From Penelope pileata (taxonomy: Eukaryota > Chordata > Aves > Galliformes > Cracidae), in contig WBMW01003233.1 of NCBI GenBank assembly GCA_013396635.1, forward strand, positions 1,179,444 to 1,243,443: DNA of 64,000 bases, in the 5' to 3' direction. The translations under genes were made by a program, and so were the position numbers. Positions 23,681 through 36,152 of this stretch are shown here, piece after piece. Position 1 is the first letter of the stretch; every line of letters starts with the position of its first letter. The notes beneath the pieces were generated by a model. The model worked only from the letters and a program-made list of their open reading frames with translations, made no database searches and had not been told where the DNA came from.

Positions 23681-26600
23681 ACTGGCTGGTTAATGTCACA
23701 GCACAGCTGCTGCTGGGGAGAGAGGACAGAAACCATGTTCAGTCATAGATATGAATGCTTGTTTAGATTAGTGTTTATGACAGTGTTCCAAATTCTCAGA
23801 CACCTTTAGCCTTTTTTAAAAGTACATGTATATTGTTATGTCTCTGTTAACAAAACAGGCACAAAACCATATGTAGTCCAACAGGGTCCAAAACAAGAGA
23901 AAAATGGAAAATAGACACATTTTTTTAAAAAATTCCTTGTCTGTAAATATTGCCTTTCCATCTTCCTCACTAAGTGGATGACTATCATAAACACCGGAAA
24001 TCAATGCAAACAAATTGAGGAAAGGATCTTGGAAATGCAGAGGTATAGTTCACTTTGGACTTAAAGAAGTCAATTCTGAATTTGGGAACCTCTCTTCCTC
24101 AAACAGAGTTTTGTTGCATGCAAGCACTATACCAAGGTGAGATTGATCTGCAGATTCACATCTTCATGTCTGTGTGACCACTCGTGTTCAGAGTCTGTGA
24201 TTCCACTATAGACCACAACAGTCAAGTGGGCTTGATCGAGAGAGATGGCTATGCATCCTTCTACCACGCAGCTAAGACCCAATTCAGTTGCTAACACACG
24301 TGTATCTAATGCCATCTGAGATGTTCTTGGATATCTGAGGCATCTGCATGGACCTTGCAGATGTGAGAAATGACTGACTGAGACAACAGAATTTTGTTCA
24401 CTGAACTGCCCTCCTGATCCCCGTGGCCATTTTGACTACATCTCCACTCATACCAAGTGTGGACACTTCTGTAGGCATCTACACTGAGATGCCTGAATCT
24501 GGAGCTGAATCCTGTATTCAAATCCCAACCCCCAGCCTAGGCCTTGACACAGTTGCTCTGTAGCGTAAGTGATGGTAGCTGTTGTAAGACTGCAAGGGCT
24601 CTCGAAGGAGCAAGTCTCAAAGTTTCTGGGAATTCATATAGCAAACCCAGTGTTTTAGGCCATATCTGTGTAGCAGTAGGGTGTTTGTAGAAATGCAAGA
24701 ATAAGAACGCTGTGATAAAGAGCTCCACTGTGCAATGGTCTTCCCCTGTGGGCACTCATGGGCTGTGCCAATGCAATTTAAGAGATTTGATTCAACTCTA
24801 ATATATATTGCTATTTCTCTGGGAGTGTCTTCTGCCTCTGCTGTTGCTGGATGTGCCCATTTTCTAGCGTTATCCCATTGATTCCTCTCTCATTTTTCTT
24901 ACAATCATAGTATTTGCTTCGCACATTGTTATCCTGAAGATGCACTGCATAACATAGCAACCTCAAGTCATTTCAGATAAGATTAAAATGTTTTTCTATA
25001 GCAAACTGTATCAGAGTGAGGATGAGGAGAATGAGCTTTTAATGACAACCACTGGAGGGAGAGATGGGAAACAGAACAAAAAAATCACCCAAGCATGTAC
25101 AAGACTTCCTTGCTGGGAGATGAAAGCACACTGAAGTGTCAGAGCTGGTGGTTTTAGGATTTTAAATATTCGTGCCATCTTTCTGACTCATGAGGAATGA
25201 AACTGAGATTCCAGCAGCAATCAAACCTGGACTTAGTGTACATGATATGAAATCCTGTCACCAGCAAAGTCAGTGGACATCTTGCCATTGATTTTTAAAG
25301 AAAGTGCGATAGCACCCTGCTGTCATGACCTTTATGTATTTCCTAGGAGGCTTTGTGCTTTCTAATTTTTCATAAGGCCATTCTGGCATGAACTGCTTGT
25401 AAGATTGGCACCAGCAAAGCAGAGAGCTGACATACAAAGAAATCAGAGTACTGGGAGTCTCCCAGCATCTGGGACCAAGTACAATCAGCAAATGTCAGTG
25501 GGCATTCCTCAGTAGGTTTAGCAGGTGAGATATTTTAGTGACACACCTAGAGATTTATTTGTTTGGTATTTTCACCTTTTTCTCTTTAGCACTGACACTT
25601 CTCTCTTACATGGGATAAAGGGAAAGAATATCTACCCATGTCCATATGGGTAACAAAGGAAGTTGACTTTCGTAATTGAAATTGTTAACCTGTCTTCTGG
25701 AAAAGGACTGGTGTCTGGATGCCTCTGCACTACTTTAATACTCAGCATGCAAGATATCTTAAATAAAAGACTTTGCAGTCTGAGGATGGGAGCACATTAC
25801 TTTCAGAACAAAACCCTTGCAAGCAGGCTTGACAAAGAACAAGATTCCTGATATAACTAGTTACATTTGAAAATGCAGACCTCTTCGGTTTTTAAAAATT
25901 GGCTAGAAACAGCTAGTAGGGGTGAAAATCCTGCCACTTGGTAGGAATGGGGCTCCCATCCCTATAGCACCAGACGGGGTCACTAGGGGAGAAATGGAAA
26001 GAAGGGACCTGCTGCTGGATTTTTCCTTTAGCAACTGTTTCCTCCCCTCTGTCCAGCTCTGTGGGAGAGAGGAGGCTGCTGCTGATCTCAGGGCAAATGC
26101 TCCCTCTGCAGGAAACGGGCTGCAGGGATTCCCTCCTTGGGGCTGGGTGAGAAAGCCGTGCAATATGTTTGAAGTAGGAAACGGGATGGGGGGAGGAAAA
26201 CAAGATATTTTGCACATAGGTGGTCCCTGTGACTTCAGAGTTTTCTGGAGGTGAATCTGAAGCCTCTGTGAAAAGTGAGTCTGTCTGAAGGGGAAGGACG
26301 GAGAGACAAGTTTGCTGTATCCAAAAAGAACAGTAATATAGGAGTCAGATTTGTGAAGTAATGCTGCGCTCTCTTCTGCTCAGCCAAACTACACAGCTCC
26401 AAAGGCTGTGTACAGTTATTTCACCTGTGCTAAGAAACATTTTTTTTTAAACCATTTTGAGACCTGATGACTTTGGCTAAGATAGAATGACCCGTATTTT
26501 TGCTGACCTCAAGCACTGTGTCCAGCTGCTAATCCTTGAATGTGGTGCATACTTTCCTCCCCTGCTGTGCTTAAAAAAAAGTTCATAGCTGATTAAGTCC

Positions 26601-27282
26601 TGCAGTTTTAAGTCAGCTGCTGGACATAAACACTTGTCTGTTTTTAATAGAGATTTTCTGGGCAGAAGTCTGTGCTTTGTATTGTCTGTGTAAAAATAAT
26701 TCAAGGGCATTTTATGGTCCATCTGATATTAAAACATTATTTAATATGGAATTTTAACTGTACAGTGGGGAAAAGAGCTCAGCACCTCTTCTGTTTGGTT
26801 AATAAACATTTTATCAACTTCATGAGCAGAAGTCTGAAGTAGATTCTAATAGTTCAAATGTATCCATAAACCAAGTTTTAAAGTATCCCTAAATATATAT
26901 TTGCCTCATTTACTGTTTAAACACTAAGCGTAAAAACTTCTATAATAGGCCAAGATAGAAGTGGACTCAGTCTACAGATTTGCTTCCAACCTTCCTGTCC
27001 TCTCTGAAATTATGGATTTTCTGTATGATCCTCTGAATAGTAACCATGTCATCAATAACACTGGAGGGTAGAATGAGTAACTGTAATGATGCATCTTGGC
27101 CTTGACCATACAAATCAGTTTTAAAAGAATACCCCAAGACAATTCTGATCCATTGGCTCCCAAAAAGTTTACCAAGTTACCTTTACAGTAAGGAATTATA
27201 TGTCCTATCAGTCTATGAATATGACATCTGTTGAATTATTATATGCATTAACTCGCAGCTTGATATTCATTTGGGTTGTTAT

Positions 27283-27307
27283 TTTTTTTTCTTTTTTTTT
27301 TTTTTTT
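27283..27307. repeat. T-rich simple repeat
   Basis: A nearly pure T tract with one internal C. No target-site duplication or upstream element was seen that would make it a LINE or SINE tail. Confidence 0.85.
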
Positions 27308-30300
27308 GGAGAAAAAACATGAAGTCAATTAACTGGCTTATCTGATCTTCTCTGTAAACAGGAAAGAGAGCTGGAGGCTATAGTCTAGGCTCTTGTGAAG
27401 GTATTCCCAACAGTAACAGTAAGAACATTTTGGGTTAGGAGCTGAAGCTCCCTGTACAGCTATGGGAAGAGTTAACTCCAGAGAGTAATTTGGACCATTG
27501 AGACTACATATGCTTTTGCCTCCCTATTCAGATGTCTTCCAGATGCCTTTCTTTCTCCATTGATTGCATGAGGAGAAAAGTTTCTCCACTTGGCCCTCTG
27601 AACATATCCAGAAGCCATTTCTAAGGGACAGCAGACTGTAAAATTTGGTATTGCTGTACTTGTGAATCACAGATGCAGGCTGCTGCTGCTCCCTCTCCCC
27701 TCTGGGGGAAAAAAAAAAAAAGGAGAGGAAAACACAAATGTAACAAAATGCTTAAAAATCTTTTAAATGACAAATTCTTTTATATATATGAGTGTATATA
27801 TGTAGGTATGCACGGAAATAATCCCATAGAAAAGCTAGACTGAAGGGAAAACACAAGTCCTAATATTTCCAAGTAATCCACAACATGGAATTCCTTTCAT
27901 AAACTCATTGGACTCCATCTCATAACAAATATGGGGAAAGATGTCTTTTCTTCTGCAGAGATTTCTTTTAATACATAAAGGAGATAAGAATTTAAGAAGC
28001 ACCTGTTATGTCTTGGTTTCATTTCTTCTTTCTTTCCTTTGTACAGAGCATTTAAAAAGGCCTCAAGCAATCACAATGGTAGCAAAGCCCAGAAGCAAAG
28101 TGAAGCGTCACTGAAAGTTACTGTTTTCATGTTAGGAAACTTGGAAATGGATGAAAGACATTAAAGGATTTGGGGTTTTGGTTTGTTTTTGTGAGAATGC
28201 AGAGGACATTGATCACAGCAGTAGGTTGGAGCACCTGTACTGTGCTTTCAACTTTCTCCTTTAAGGTGCTAATCACAGTCTTATCCCCATGATTTTAATT
28301 GGTGTTTTGGCTGTAAGCTCCTGATTTCTTGTTTGTCTTATTCCCCATCTCTTCCTTACTTCTCCTGTCAGGAGCTTAAGTGCTAATGTTTGAAACACAG
28401 CAAAAGTATGGATATTGAAGAATCTCTGTATATTACTTTGTCCGTGCTTTGAAACAGGAACTAGCTAATTCCTCTGGGCTGGGACTGAAGAAACTTTCAA
28501 ATTATCTATTGTGATGTATGTTAGACAAAATCCAGATGGCTCATTAGTAACCTTGTAATATTATTCAGGAATCTTCCTGTTTGGAACAAGTAATTCAAAT
28601 TGATATTAAATACGGTTTATATTTAAATTCTCTGTTGTATTGTCAGCAAAAAAAAAAAGGCCAAAAAAACTTTGGCAAAGCCAGCTGGTTACCATGAAGC
28701 TTTTAGAACGATATGAGAAGTTAACACTTTTTTTTTTTTAACATACTTACTTATATTCTAAAGAATTCAGTAATTAGCGAATAAGCTACTAATTGAGAAA
28801 TACATATTAGATGACACGCTATAATATTGGTAGGCTTAATCCACAACTCTGTAAAATTCACTGCAAATCTTTTTACTGATTCAGGTAAGACTGAGATCAG
28901 CCTCCTGCCTTGGTAAAGCTGCAGAATTAAATGGCTCTTCATTGTCCAGGCTGTAGACAATTTCTTTTGTTCCTTTCCTTCATTTTGCTTGGTTTATATG
29001 TTGAGGTTAGCTTCATTTTTGTTTAATATCAGCTTTGCTTTCAGTCTGGTGTCTGAGGAACCTTAGGCTGCCAGCACTGCTGTGGAATATGTTATTTGTT
29101 TAAAACCAATCTATTTCTGTAGATGTTTTAAAGCCAAGCCAATAGTATAGTTCTTTAAAATCTTGTTTTTGCTAAATCTAAATTGCAAGGGAGAAAAATC
29201 TGAGTTAAAAATGTTCCTTGAAACCCCTGCCACAACGCAACTATGTGCCTTTTTTAACAAATCAGATTTTTAATGACTTCTCCTTGTTTAGGAAATGGCT
29301 GTCTGTGTGTGAGATTTCTGAGTGCTGCAGGGGAATAACGGGATGTCTCTCTGCTTTCCGGTGCTGAGCTGTTTTCAAGAAGGCTCATAGGAAAGCAAAT
29401 TCTTTTTCTCTCTCCTGCTCTTTCAGACTGATTTTGAGTTGCTTTGCTGCTCCTGGTTTCTTTCAGCCTTAGAAATGATGTCTTTATTTTCTCCAGTCTG
29501 TTTTCTTGATTTACAACAGTGAGGTTTAATTTCTGGCTTAGGAATGAGTGGGGACCTCCATGCATGATTTCCAAGGGGTCTGCAAAAGGGGATTAAGAAA
29601 AGCAGTAAGTAAATTCAGATTCCGACTGTCCATCCCTCCTTTGGAAACTTTTCACAGTCTGGAGAAGATTTCAAACCTCTTCTCACTAGGATGCTTTTTT
29701 GGCATGGGTAGAGATGACATAAAAAGGTTAACAAGCAAATCTCCTATGTTCTGAATTTTTCTCTGTAAGCCTAGACTCCGATCTTACACTGCTGTATGGA
29801 CCTACAGGAATTCACAGCTGCCAAGCGTCAGTTCCCTGTAATGGCCATGGGACTACATCTGTGGTCAGGAGAAAATAGGTAGCGCATAAACATAGAAAAC
29901 AGCTACCCTGACACACAAGACCTTGCTGAGTAAATATTGTTTTATTTTATCACTGTTTTTTGTGACATTCAGTGTGTACTGGCACTTCTTTCCTAAGTAT
30001 TAAATGTCATCCATATTAGGTCTGCTAAGTTTCCATTAATTGCTCTGCATTTGTTATAATAAATGGAACATCTTCACACTGAGAGTGATTCAAGAGCCTC
30101 TTCATTTCAGTATGTAATAAAACTCATTCTACTTTTAGCTTTCACATAGTTTTACCCTTTAAAAGGTTTGAATATTCTCATTTCTGATCTGGTGATTAAT
30201 GAAATTTGTAGACAGGATGCTTTAAACTGGCTATACTGTAATTGCTGGGTTGCAGATCATGCTGCTGAGCATTCTTCCACAAGTCAAAGCACAGAAATAG

Positions 30301-30629
30301 TGTGGAGAATGGGAGCTCAGCACTGATGTCCACAGGGAGCTGAAGGTGTGTGAGAGTGTCTCCACAAGCTGCCAGCCAACATAGCCTGGTGTTAAAAATG
30401 TGATACCCCGCTGTGCTGGCTTGCCTACTGCTTCATTTCATTTCTTAATGTAGCACATTGGGGACGTTTTCCTTTGACTCTGCAGGACATGGTTCCTGAA
30501 TATGGTCCAAAGGCAGAAGGGCCCAAAGAAGGCTGGGAAAGCAAAATCCTCATTGTGCACTTTTTATTTCTGGAGAGCTCAAAGCACATAGAAAATCTGC
30601 TGTCAGAGTAGAGAAAGCTCATTTGTTAA

Positions 30630-30797
30630 ATGTCTGTATGTCTTGACTGCCATCGTAACTACTGCAGATGTTGGCACTGTGGCTTTGAGGTGACAAACAA
30701 GAAAAGACTGAATGGTAAATGGTGTTTTATAAAATGGTTTGTTTTGACTAAGCTGATGATCTCATCTCATGATTTTTTAAAATTACATATAGGATGA
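30630..30797 (+). other. Small cysteine-rich open frame, unconfirmed
   Basis: An ATG-initiated frame of 55 codons. Its first 17 residues contain five cysteines (positions 4, 7, 12, 14, 17) and two histidines (8, 16), giving C-x2-C-x4-C-x-C-x2-C. This spacing is reminiscent of small zinc-binding folds, but I do not recognise a family. A possible splice donor (GGTAAAT) follows the Asn codon near residue 28. Codon content after that point is AT-rich and looks non-coding. I list it because the cysteine clustering is unusual for chance sequence, not because I believe it is a gene. Confidence 0.15.
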
Positions 30798-31197
30798 ACT
30801 ATAGCGCTTAGAATAGTGCTTTTCTGAATGAAAATAAGGCTACCAGAAGAATAACATTCTACTTTTGCACTGCAAAACTTTGATAAAATACTTGCTGTTT
30901 TTAATGAATTTTGCTCAGAATGTAACAATTTCATTTATTAGTTTTCTTATGGCTATTTGTTGGCCATTTAAGCCAGTACACTGGAGTTGTAATGAACTAG
31001 GTGCTAAGGCATGGGTCTTTTATGATATGTGAATAACAGCGTAATAGTTAGCACTTGCCATGGCACCTCGATATAACAACTTAAACTGAATTGTGGGGAG
31101 GAAAGTGTTAAGGAGAGATTTGGGATGTTTCAAAAGCTTTTTTAATTCATTTCAATTTTAAACTTATATTCATTCATGTAAATTCTTTTGTGGTTTT

Positions 31198-31240
31198 GGG
31201 TTTTTGTTGTTGTTGTTTTGTTTTATTTTGCTTTGTTTTC
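31198..31240. repeat. T/G-rich simple repeat (TTG/TTTTG)n
   Basis: Imperfect TTG and TTTTG units, without a recognisable adjacent element. Confidence 0.75.
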
Positions 31241-32167
31241 TCCCTAGACCTGGTAATAGTAGGAAAAGACTGTAAAGTTTAATGAGATTTCAAAACTGTT
31301 ACTTAAGAAAGTATTTTTCTTTCCTTCCAGTGTTGCAAAACATCACCATCTCTTGAGATTAAAAAAAAGAGCATGTGTACTCAGTTATGTGTTCTTCTGT
31401 CTTTTCATCTCTTATGCCTTTATAGTTTTCAGACTGCTCCAACAAGCATATTTGAAAGTGGGATTTCATCCTCACATTCAAAACAGCTTTTCTCCATTTA
31501 AGTCACTTAGCATGTATAGACCTTGCAAAGCAGAGTTTATTCCTTCATGCATCTGTTTTGCTTTGTTTTGTTTTAAAATAGGGAACTAACATTATGAGTG
31601 TCTAAGCTGTCTCACTGAAAAAAAAAAAAGAAAGAAAAAAGGAGTGAATTGAAGCCAGAGGATTGGAGTGAATGACAGGTGACAGATAAGCCTGAAATAG
31701 CAGCTCAAAAGAGTGACAGGGGAAGATTAAAAGGTATAAGCAAAGGTAACTGCCAATAACCCATAGAATGTAGGACACAAGATGATCTAGAATAAATAAA
31801 GTTTGGAGGGGAAGGTAATTCAGACAAAGTGAGAGTTGCCACAGGATTTCAGTATTTTCTTCAATAGGAAAACCAAAGCAAACATTTAAATTAACATTTT
31901 GATAATACCTGATGGGGAAGGAGAAAAAAGAATAAAGAGGCTCCTGTCAGACAGAGAAATATGGAAAGTGAGAAGGAAGGGTAGTGAAGCCTTTGCAATA
32001 TAAGGGATTTATCAGAGGGCTGAATGTTTGCTCAGAGTAAAATGGGATCGTGATTATAATCGTTTGGGGATGCAGGACTAGGTGAAGTTCAAAAGCTGAG
32101 ACACTGATAGGAACTCAGGACTAATTTCTGATACTCTTAAGTACTGTAGGGAAGAGCATTCTTAAAA

Positions 32168-32251
32168 CCCCTCTCCTTTTCTTTCTCATCATCTTTCCTT
32201 CTTTTTCTTTTTTCTTTCTTTTTCTCTCTTTTTGTTTCTTTTCTCTCTGCT
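32168..32251. repeat. Long polypyrimidine tract
   Basis: An almost pure C/T strand, including 42 uninterrupted pyrimidines at 32192-32233. It ends in ctctctgcttag followed by G, which looks like a splice acceptor. Mirror-like homopyrimidine tracts can form triplex (H-DNA) structures. No downstream coding exon was recognised. Confidence 0.8.
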
Positions 32252-33144
32252 TAGGCCTGACAGCATACGTTATTTAGAAACTGAATTAACTCCCTTGGGA
32301 GAATTTTTGACAAGATGTAGAAAAGATGGACAACTTACTGACTCGCTGGTTTAGGCAGTTTTCTCAGAAGGCACTTGGACACAGCCTTGGAGCCAGGTGT
32401 CTCTCTGCCATCACAACACAGTGACTGGAAACCATTTATAAGAACAACAGTGCTGTATCCCCCTGACCAATCTTGTGTAACACCTGAAACAGGATATATC
32501 CAACAATCTCCAGTGAAGACATTAACTTCAGAGGGAGCAGTGTTATGCCACCTCCTTACACAGTGGAGAAGAAAGGAGATATCCAAAATAGATATAGGGA
32601 TCATTTTCAAAAAATGCCAGTCTTTTTACATCGCCTACACAGAGAGTTTATGATGATTTAGGTATCCAAAGGAAGGTGAGATGAATCTACCTTCAAGACC
32701 TATGTCTAATTAAGTCTCTGTATTGAAAAGGCTCTGACATCCACATTACTCTGGGGGCTCTGATGTGCATCTTGGCGCCAGGAGATGAGTTCAAGACAGA
32801 GTTCTTGGTTCAGCTGAATTATTTCTTAATCATCTAGTGCCCCTCTGGTGCCATGTGGAGAAGGATAAACACTTCAGGCACAGTTCAGCTCACTGCGAAG
32901 TAATTAGGCTTGTGCTATGAATTACCTTTGGGGCTCACCTCTCTGTTTCTTGACTATTAGAGGAACCTATGTGAACAGCTTAGATTAGATGCTTTTCAGG
33001 AAGATTTATCTTACTGAACTTCAGCTAAGTGTACTGCCTTTGGAGTCCAAATGACTTGGCATTTAAACTGGTACTTTAAATACCAGTTTCAGATGAGACT
33101 GGTATGCATTTTCCTGAATTGGAGCCACAGCAGTATGTTCTTTT

Positions 33145-33175
33145 CTCTCTCTCTCTCTCTCTCTTTTTTTTTTTT
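33145..33175. repeat. (CT)n microsatellite followed by T12
   Basis: A dinucleotide CT run at 33145-33163 merges into 12 T residues at 33164-33175. This is a likely length-polymorphic locus. Confidence 0.9.
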
Positions 33176-34533
33176 AATTTTCTCTTCTTAACGTATAACA
33201 CCTAATTGTATCAGTAGCATACTTCTTTCCTCATGGAGGTCATTTCTGGGTATGTTCTAGAGAAATTGACTTCTATCTTCAGAAAGTACATTTTAGAACA
33301 AAATTTGAATATAAAAAAAGAATCAAGCTTTGCCTTTCCTTATTTTAATCCTTGAAGTAACCTTGAAGTTATGACAGAGATGAATAATAATTTCCTTTAT
33401 CTGGGAAATGCCATGACAGTAGCTTACATTTGCCTCTAGAAATTCCCATGTAAATTATCCCTAAAGCACTCTTCTGCTAACACTAATTTGCTTCTCAATT
33501 TCTGTTCTTTGAACACATCCTTTTTTTTGTTTTCTTATTACTGCTATCCCTCAAGGTAAAATAACTTAATTTCATTAATTACCAGCTTAGTTATGGAAAC
33601 ACAAAGGATCTTTCTTTCTTTTTTAACTACTCAAATTTTCATATAAAGTCAGTAATTTGACAACGGATTAATGAGCATACATGTAATTTAGTATTGTGCT
33701 CCTCTAAAGCAATCATAGCAGCACTAGACCTTTCCAGCCTAATACAGCACAATAAACTAGGACAACTCACCTAGTAACTCAGACATAATTCAGCTTATTT
33801 TACATGAAACTGCTGCTGGAACACAACTGGTAACTTTATCATGATTCTACAGAGCAAACGGACATACTCCTTTCTTTATTTATTTTAAAAAAGAAGAAGT
33901 TTTAAACTGGAGCTCCATTCAGGGAGTTATTTTTAGTAGCCTTACTGTCATTGTATGACATTGAACACTAACGTGAGTACATTTTTTTGGTTTTGGCACA
34001 CTGAATAGTTTGTTTTTAATAGTAGCATAAGAGTTAGCTTTAGACTGTGATTATTTGATTTCTTCTCCCCAAAAATTTCAAATGGAACATATTGTATTTA
34101 TTAGCTACAGAAGTACGGAAGTGAAGAGAAAAAAAGTAATCATGTTGTTTTCATACTCTTGATCATTAGGGTTACCCATTGAATAAAGCCACGTGTAGAA
34201 TTTCCAACACTTGATTAATGTAGCTGACCACGGGAGGAAGGAAAAAATCATTGAAATGGCTTAGCTTCTGATATTTGATTTTAAAAATACGTCATTTTAA
34301 ATCTAGGCATGGTGGTTAACTACCTTTTCTGCAATTTTCAGTCTCACAAACACATTGTTTTTCTCCAGTGTTCAGAGTTATTCTGTTCACACCAGTAAAG
34401 CATCATGATTCTGCCAAATGCATTTTGCTTTATCTAGAAGACAATCAGCATTTATATTGTAAATGTAATTTACATTTCGACCCACATGCAGTTAAGCTAC
34501 TTCCATACAAGGCCCTGTAGGCACCATTTAAGG

Positions 34534-34726
34534 CCATAGAATCATATAATTGTTGAAGGAGTTGAAGGGACTGGAAGGGACCTCTGGGAATCATCTGGTT
34601 GAACTCCCCTGCTCAAGAGGGGCCACCTGCCCAGGACCATGTCCAGGTGACTTCTGAAAATGTGCAAAGAGAAAACTCCACCTTATCCTGGGTAACCTGT
34701 GCTGGCACTCAGTCACCCTAACAAAA
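34534..34726 (-). mobile_element. Short CR1 LINE 3' fragment, minus strand
   Basis: On the plus strand the sequence reads as the antisense of a CR1 3' untranslated end. It starts ccatagaatcata (the octamer tail) and continues through gaagggacctctgggaatcatctgg, ctcaag-ggggccacctgcccaggaccatgtccagg, and the region ending near cactcagtcaccctaac. Only about 190 bp remain, so the copy is heavily 5'-truncated and contains no ORF. Confidence 0.88.
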
Positions 34727-35079
34727 CCATGCCAGAAGTGCAAAAATATACCTGCAACACCTAAAATTAAGCAAATTCAATAGAATTTTAATAAAATGTT
34801 ATAAAGATTTGTACTTGAGAGCACTTTTTAAAGCACAACTAAATTTGCTTCCCATTGTGAGATTGTTCTTGGATCATTAAAGTTCAGTTCAGTTTAGTTT
34901 ATGGATGACTGATAAAACTGGGTCCCTCAGTTTGGCTTAGGATGTATAGTAGAACACAAGCGGCATGACTAAAATTATTAAAACGAAGAAATCTTTGCCA
35001 CATTTACCATCACCTTGTATGAAATATGTTTATTCCTTATCTGTAGGATCATCTGATCTTAAAGCACAAGACATAACCT

Positions 35080-35175
35080 TGATCTGTTCTTGAAGGACTG
35101 TAGCCCATGGAAGGATGCACGCTGGCGCAGGGGAAAAGTTTGAGGAAGAAGGAGCAGCAGAGATGAACAGATTGC
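35080..35175 (+). mobile_element. Avian endogenous-retrovirus LTR fragment, left part (split by CR1)
   Basis: The stretch around gactgtagcccatggaagg, then cacgctggcgcaggggaaaa, and the run up to gcagcagagatg matches, from memory, the interior of a common avian ERV-type LTR that carries short units of this form. The LTR's 5' end is not recognisable, so this piece is truncated or too diverged. It stops where the CR1 begins, and the same LTR resumes at about 35805. No coding sequence is present. Confidence 0.6.
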
Positions 35176-35804
35176 CAAGGCTGCCAAAAGGGCCAACAGT
35201 ACCCCAAGGTGCACCAGACCCAGCACTGCCAGATGAGTGAGGGGAGGGATTGTCCCCCTCTGCTCTGTGCTGGTGCTGCCTCACCTCGAGCACTGGGTGC
35301 AGGTTTGAGTGCCATAAGATCAGAAGGACATAAAGCTATTAAAGAGCATCCAAAGAAGGGCTACAAAGATGAGGGGTCTAGAGAGAAAGATGTGTGAGGA
35401 GCAGCTGAGGTGCCTTGTTTTGATCAGAACAGGAACAAACAGTTTGAGGACTGAGGGCTTCATGGCGACCTGAAGCTTCCTTGTGAGAGGAGCAGAGGGG
35501 CAGGTATCGATCTCTGCTCTCTGGAGACAGCAACAGTACTGAAGGGAGCGGCATTGAGCTGTGTCAGGAGAGGGTTAGGCTGAGTGTCAGGAAAAGGTTC
35601 TGCACCAGAGGCTGGTTGGGCACTGGAATAGGCTCCCCAGGGCAGTGGTCACAGCCGCAAGATGCCAGAGTTCAAGAAGTGTTTGGACAATGATCTCAGG
35701 CATAGAGTTTGAATTTTGGGTGGTCCTGTGTGGAACCAGGAGTTGGAATCCATGATCCTTGTGGGTCTCTTCCAACTCAAAATATTGCATGGTTCTGTGG
35801 TCTG
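35176..35804 (+). mobile_element. CR1-F-like LINE 3' fragment, plus strand, nested in an LTR
   Basis: This is the sense-strand CR1 3' region: the C-terminal ORF2 area (gtgctgcctcacctcgagcactgggtgcag at 35273-35302, then the aaggacataaagctattaaagagc segment) and the conserved 3' block (gggcactggaataggctccc, gagttcaagaagtgtttggac). It ends with the degraded octamer tail around ttgcatggttctgtgg at 35786-35801. The pattern is that of the CR1-F group. Internal deletions have removed part of the ORF2 C-terminus, near 35440 and 35530, and stops and frameshifts exclude function. LTR sequence of one family flanks it on both sides, so it inserted into an existing LTR. Confidence 0.85.
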
Positions 35805-36152
35805 TTATGGACTGACCACAGCCCGCATTCCCCATCTCCCTGAAATGATTAGGCTGCAGATGAAGATGAGGATTTGGAAATGAATAAAGAAAGCTGAGTC
35901 TGGGAAAAAGTGAGGTCAGAGGAAGGTGTTGTTTTGACTTTGTCTTTATTTCTCATCATCCAACTCTATTTTAATGAGTAAAATTTAAACTTTTTTCCCA
36001 ATTCAAGTATGTTTCATCCAGGTAAGTGATCTCCCTGTCTTAAACTATGAATTTTTCATCTTATTTTCTCCCCCTGTTCTGTTGAAGAGAGGAAGTGATT
36101 AGAGCATCTGGGTGGGTGTCTGGCAGCTGGTCAAGGTCAACGGACTACAATT
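35805..36152 (+). mobile_element. Avian endogenous-retrovirus LTR fragment, right part
   Basis: Resuming after the CR1, gttatggactgaccacagcc and cattccccatctccctg continue the LTR interior. These are followed by gaaggtgttgttttgac, a T-rich stretch near 35943-35955, a decayed poly(A)-signal region near 35975-35995, agtgatctccctgtcttaaac, and the end around ggtcaaggtcaacggactaca. These landmarks match, from memory, the 3' half of the same avian LTR family in plus orientation. No internal retroviral genes are adjacent, so it is probably a decayed solitary LTR. The terminal bases and any target duplication are uncertain. Confidence 0.6.

Larger units (their letters stand above)
20165..34533. other. 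Large intergenic block, no gene recognised
   Basis: About 14.4 kb without a supportable gene. Simple repeats listed separately include T22 at 22867-22888 and T-rich DNA at 27283-27307. A GC-richer patch at 25913-26250 is open in several frames on both strands, without recognisable similarity. A small cysteine-rich frame lies at 30630-30797. A long pyrimidine tract ending in a splice-acceptor-like sequence lies at 32168-32255. An inverted repeat with 9-bp arms lies at 33065-33089, and a 17-bp palindrome at 34461-34477. The remainder shows nothing I recognise. Confidence 0.6.
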
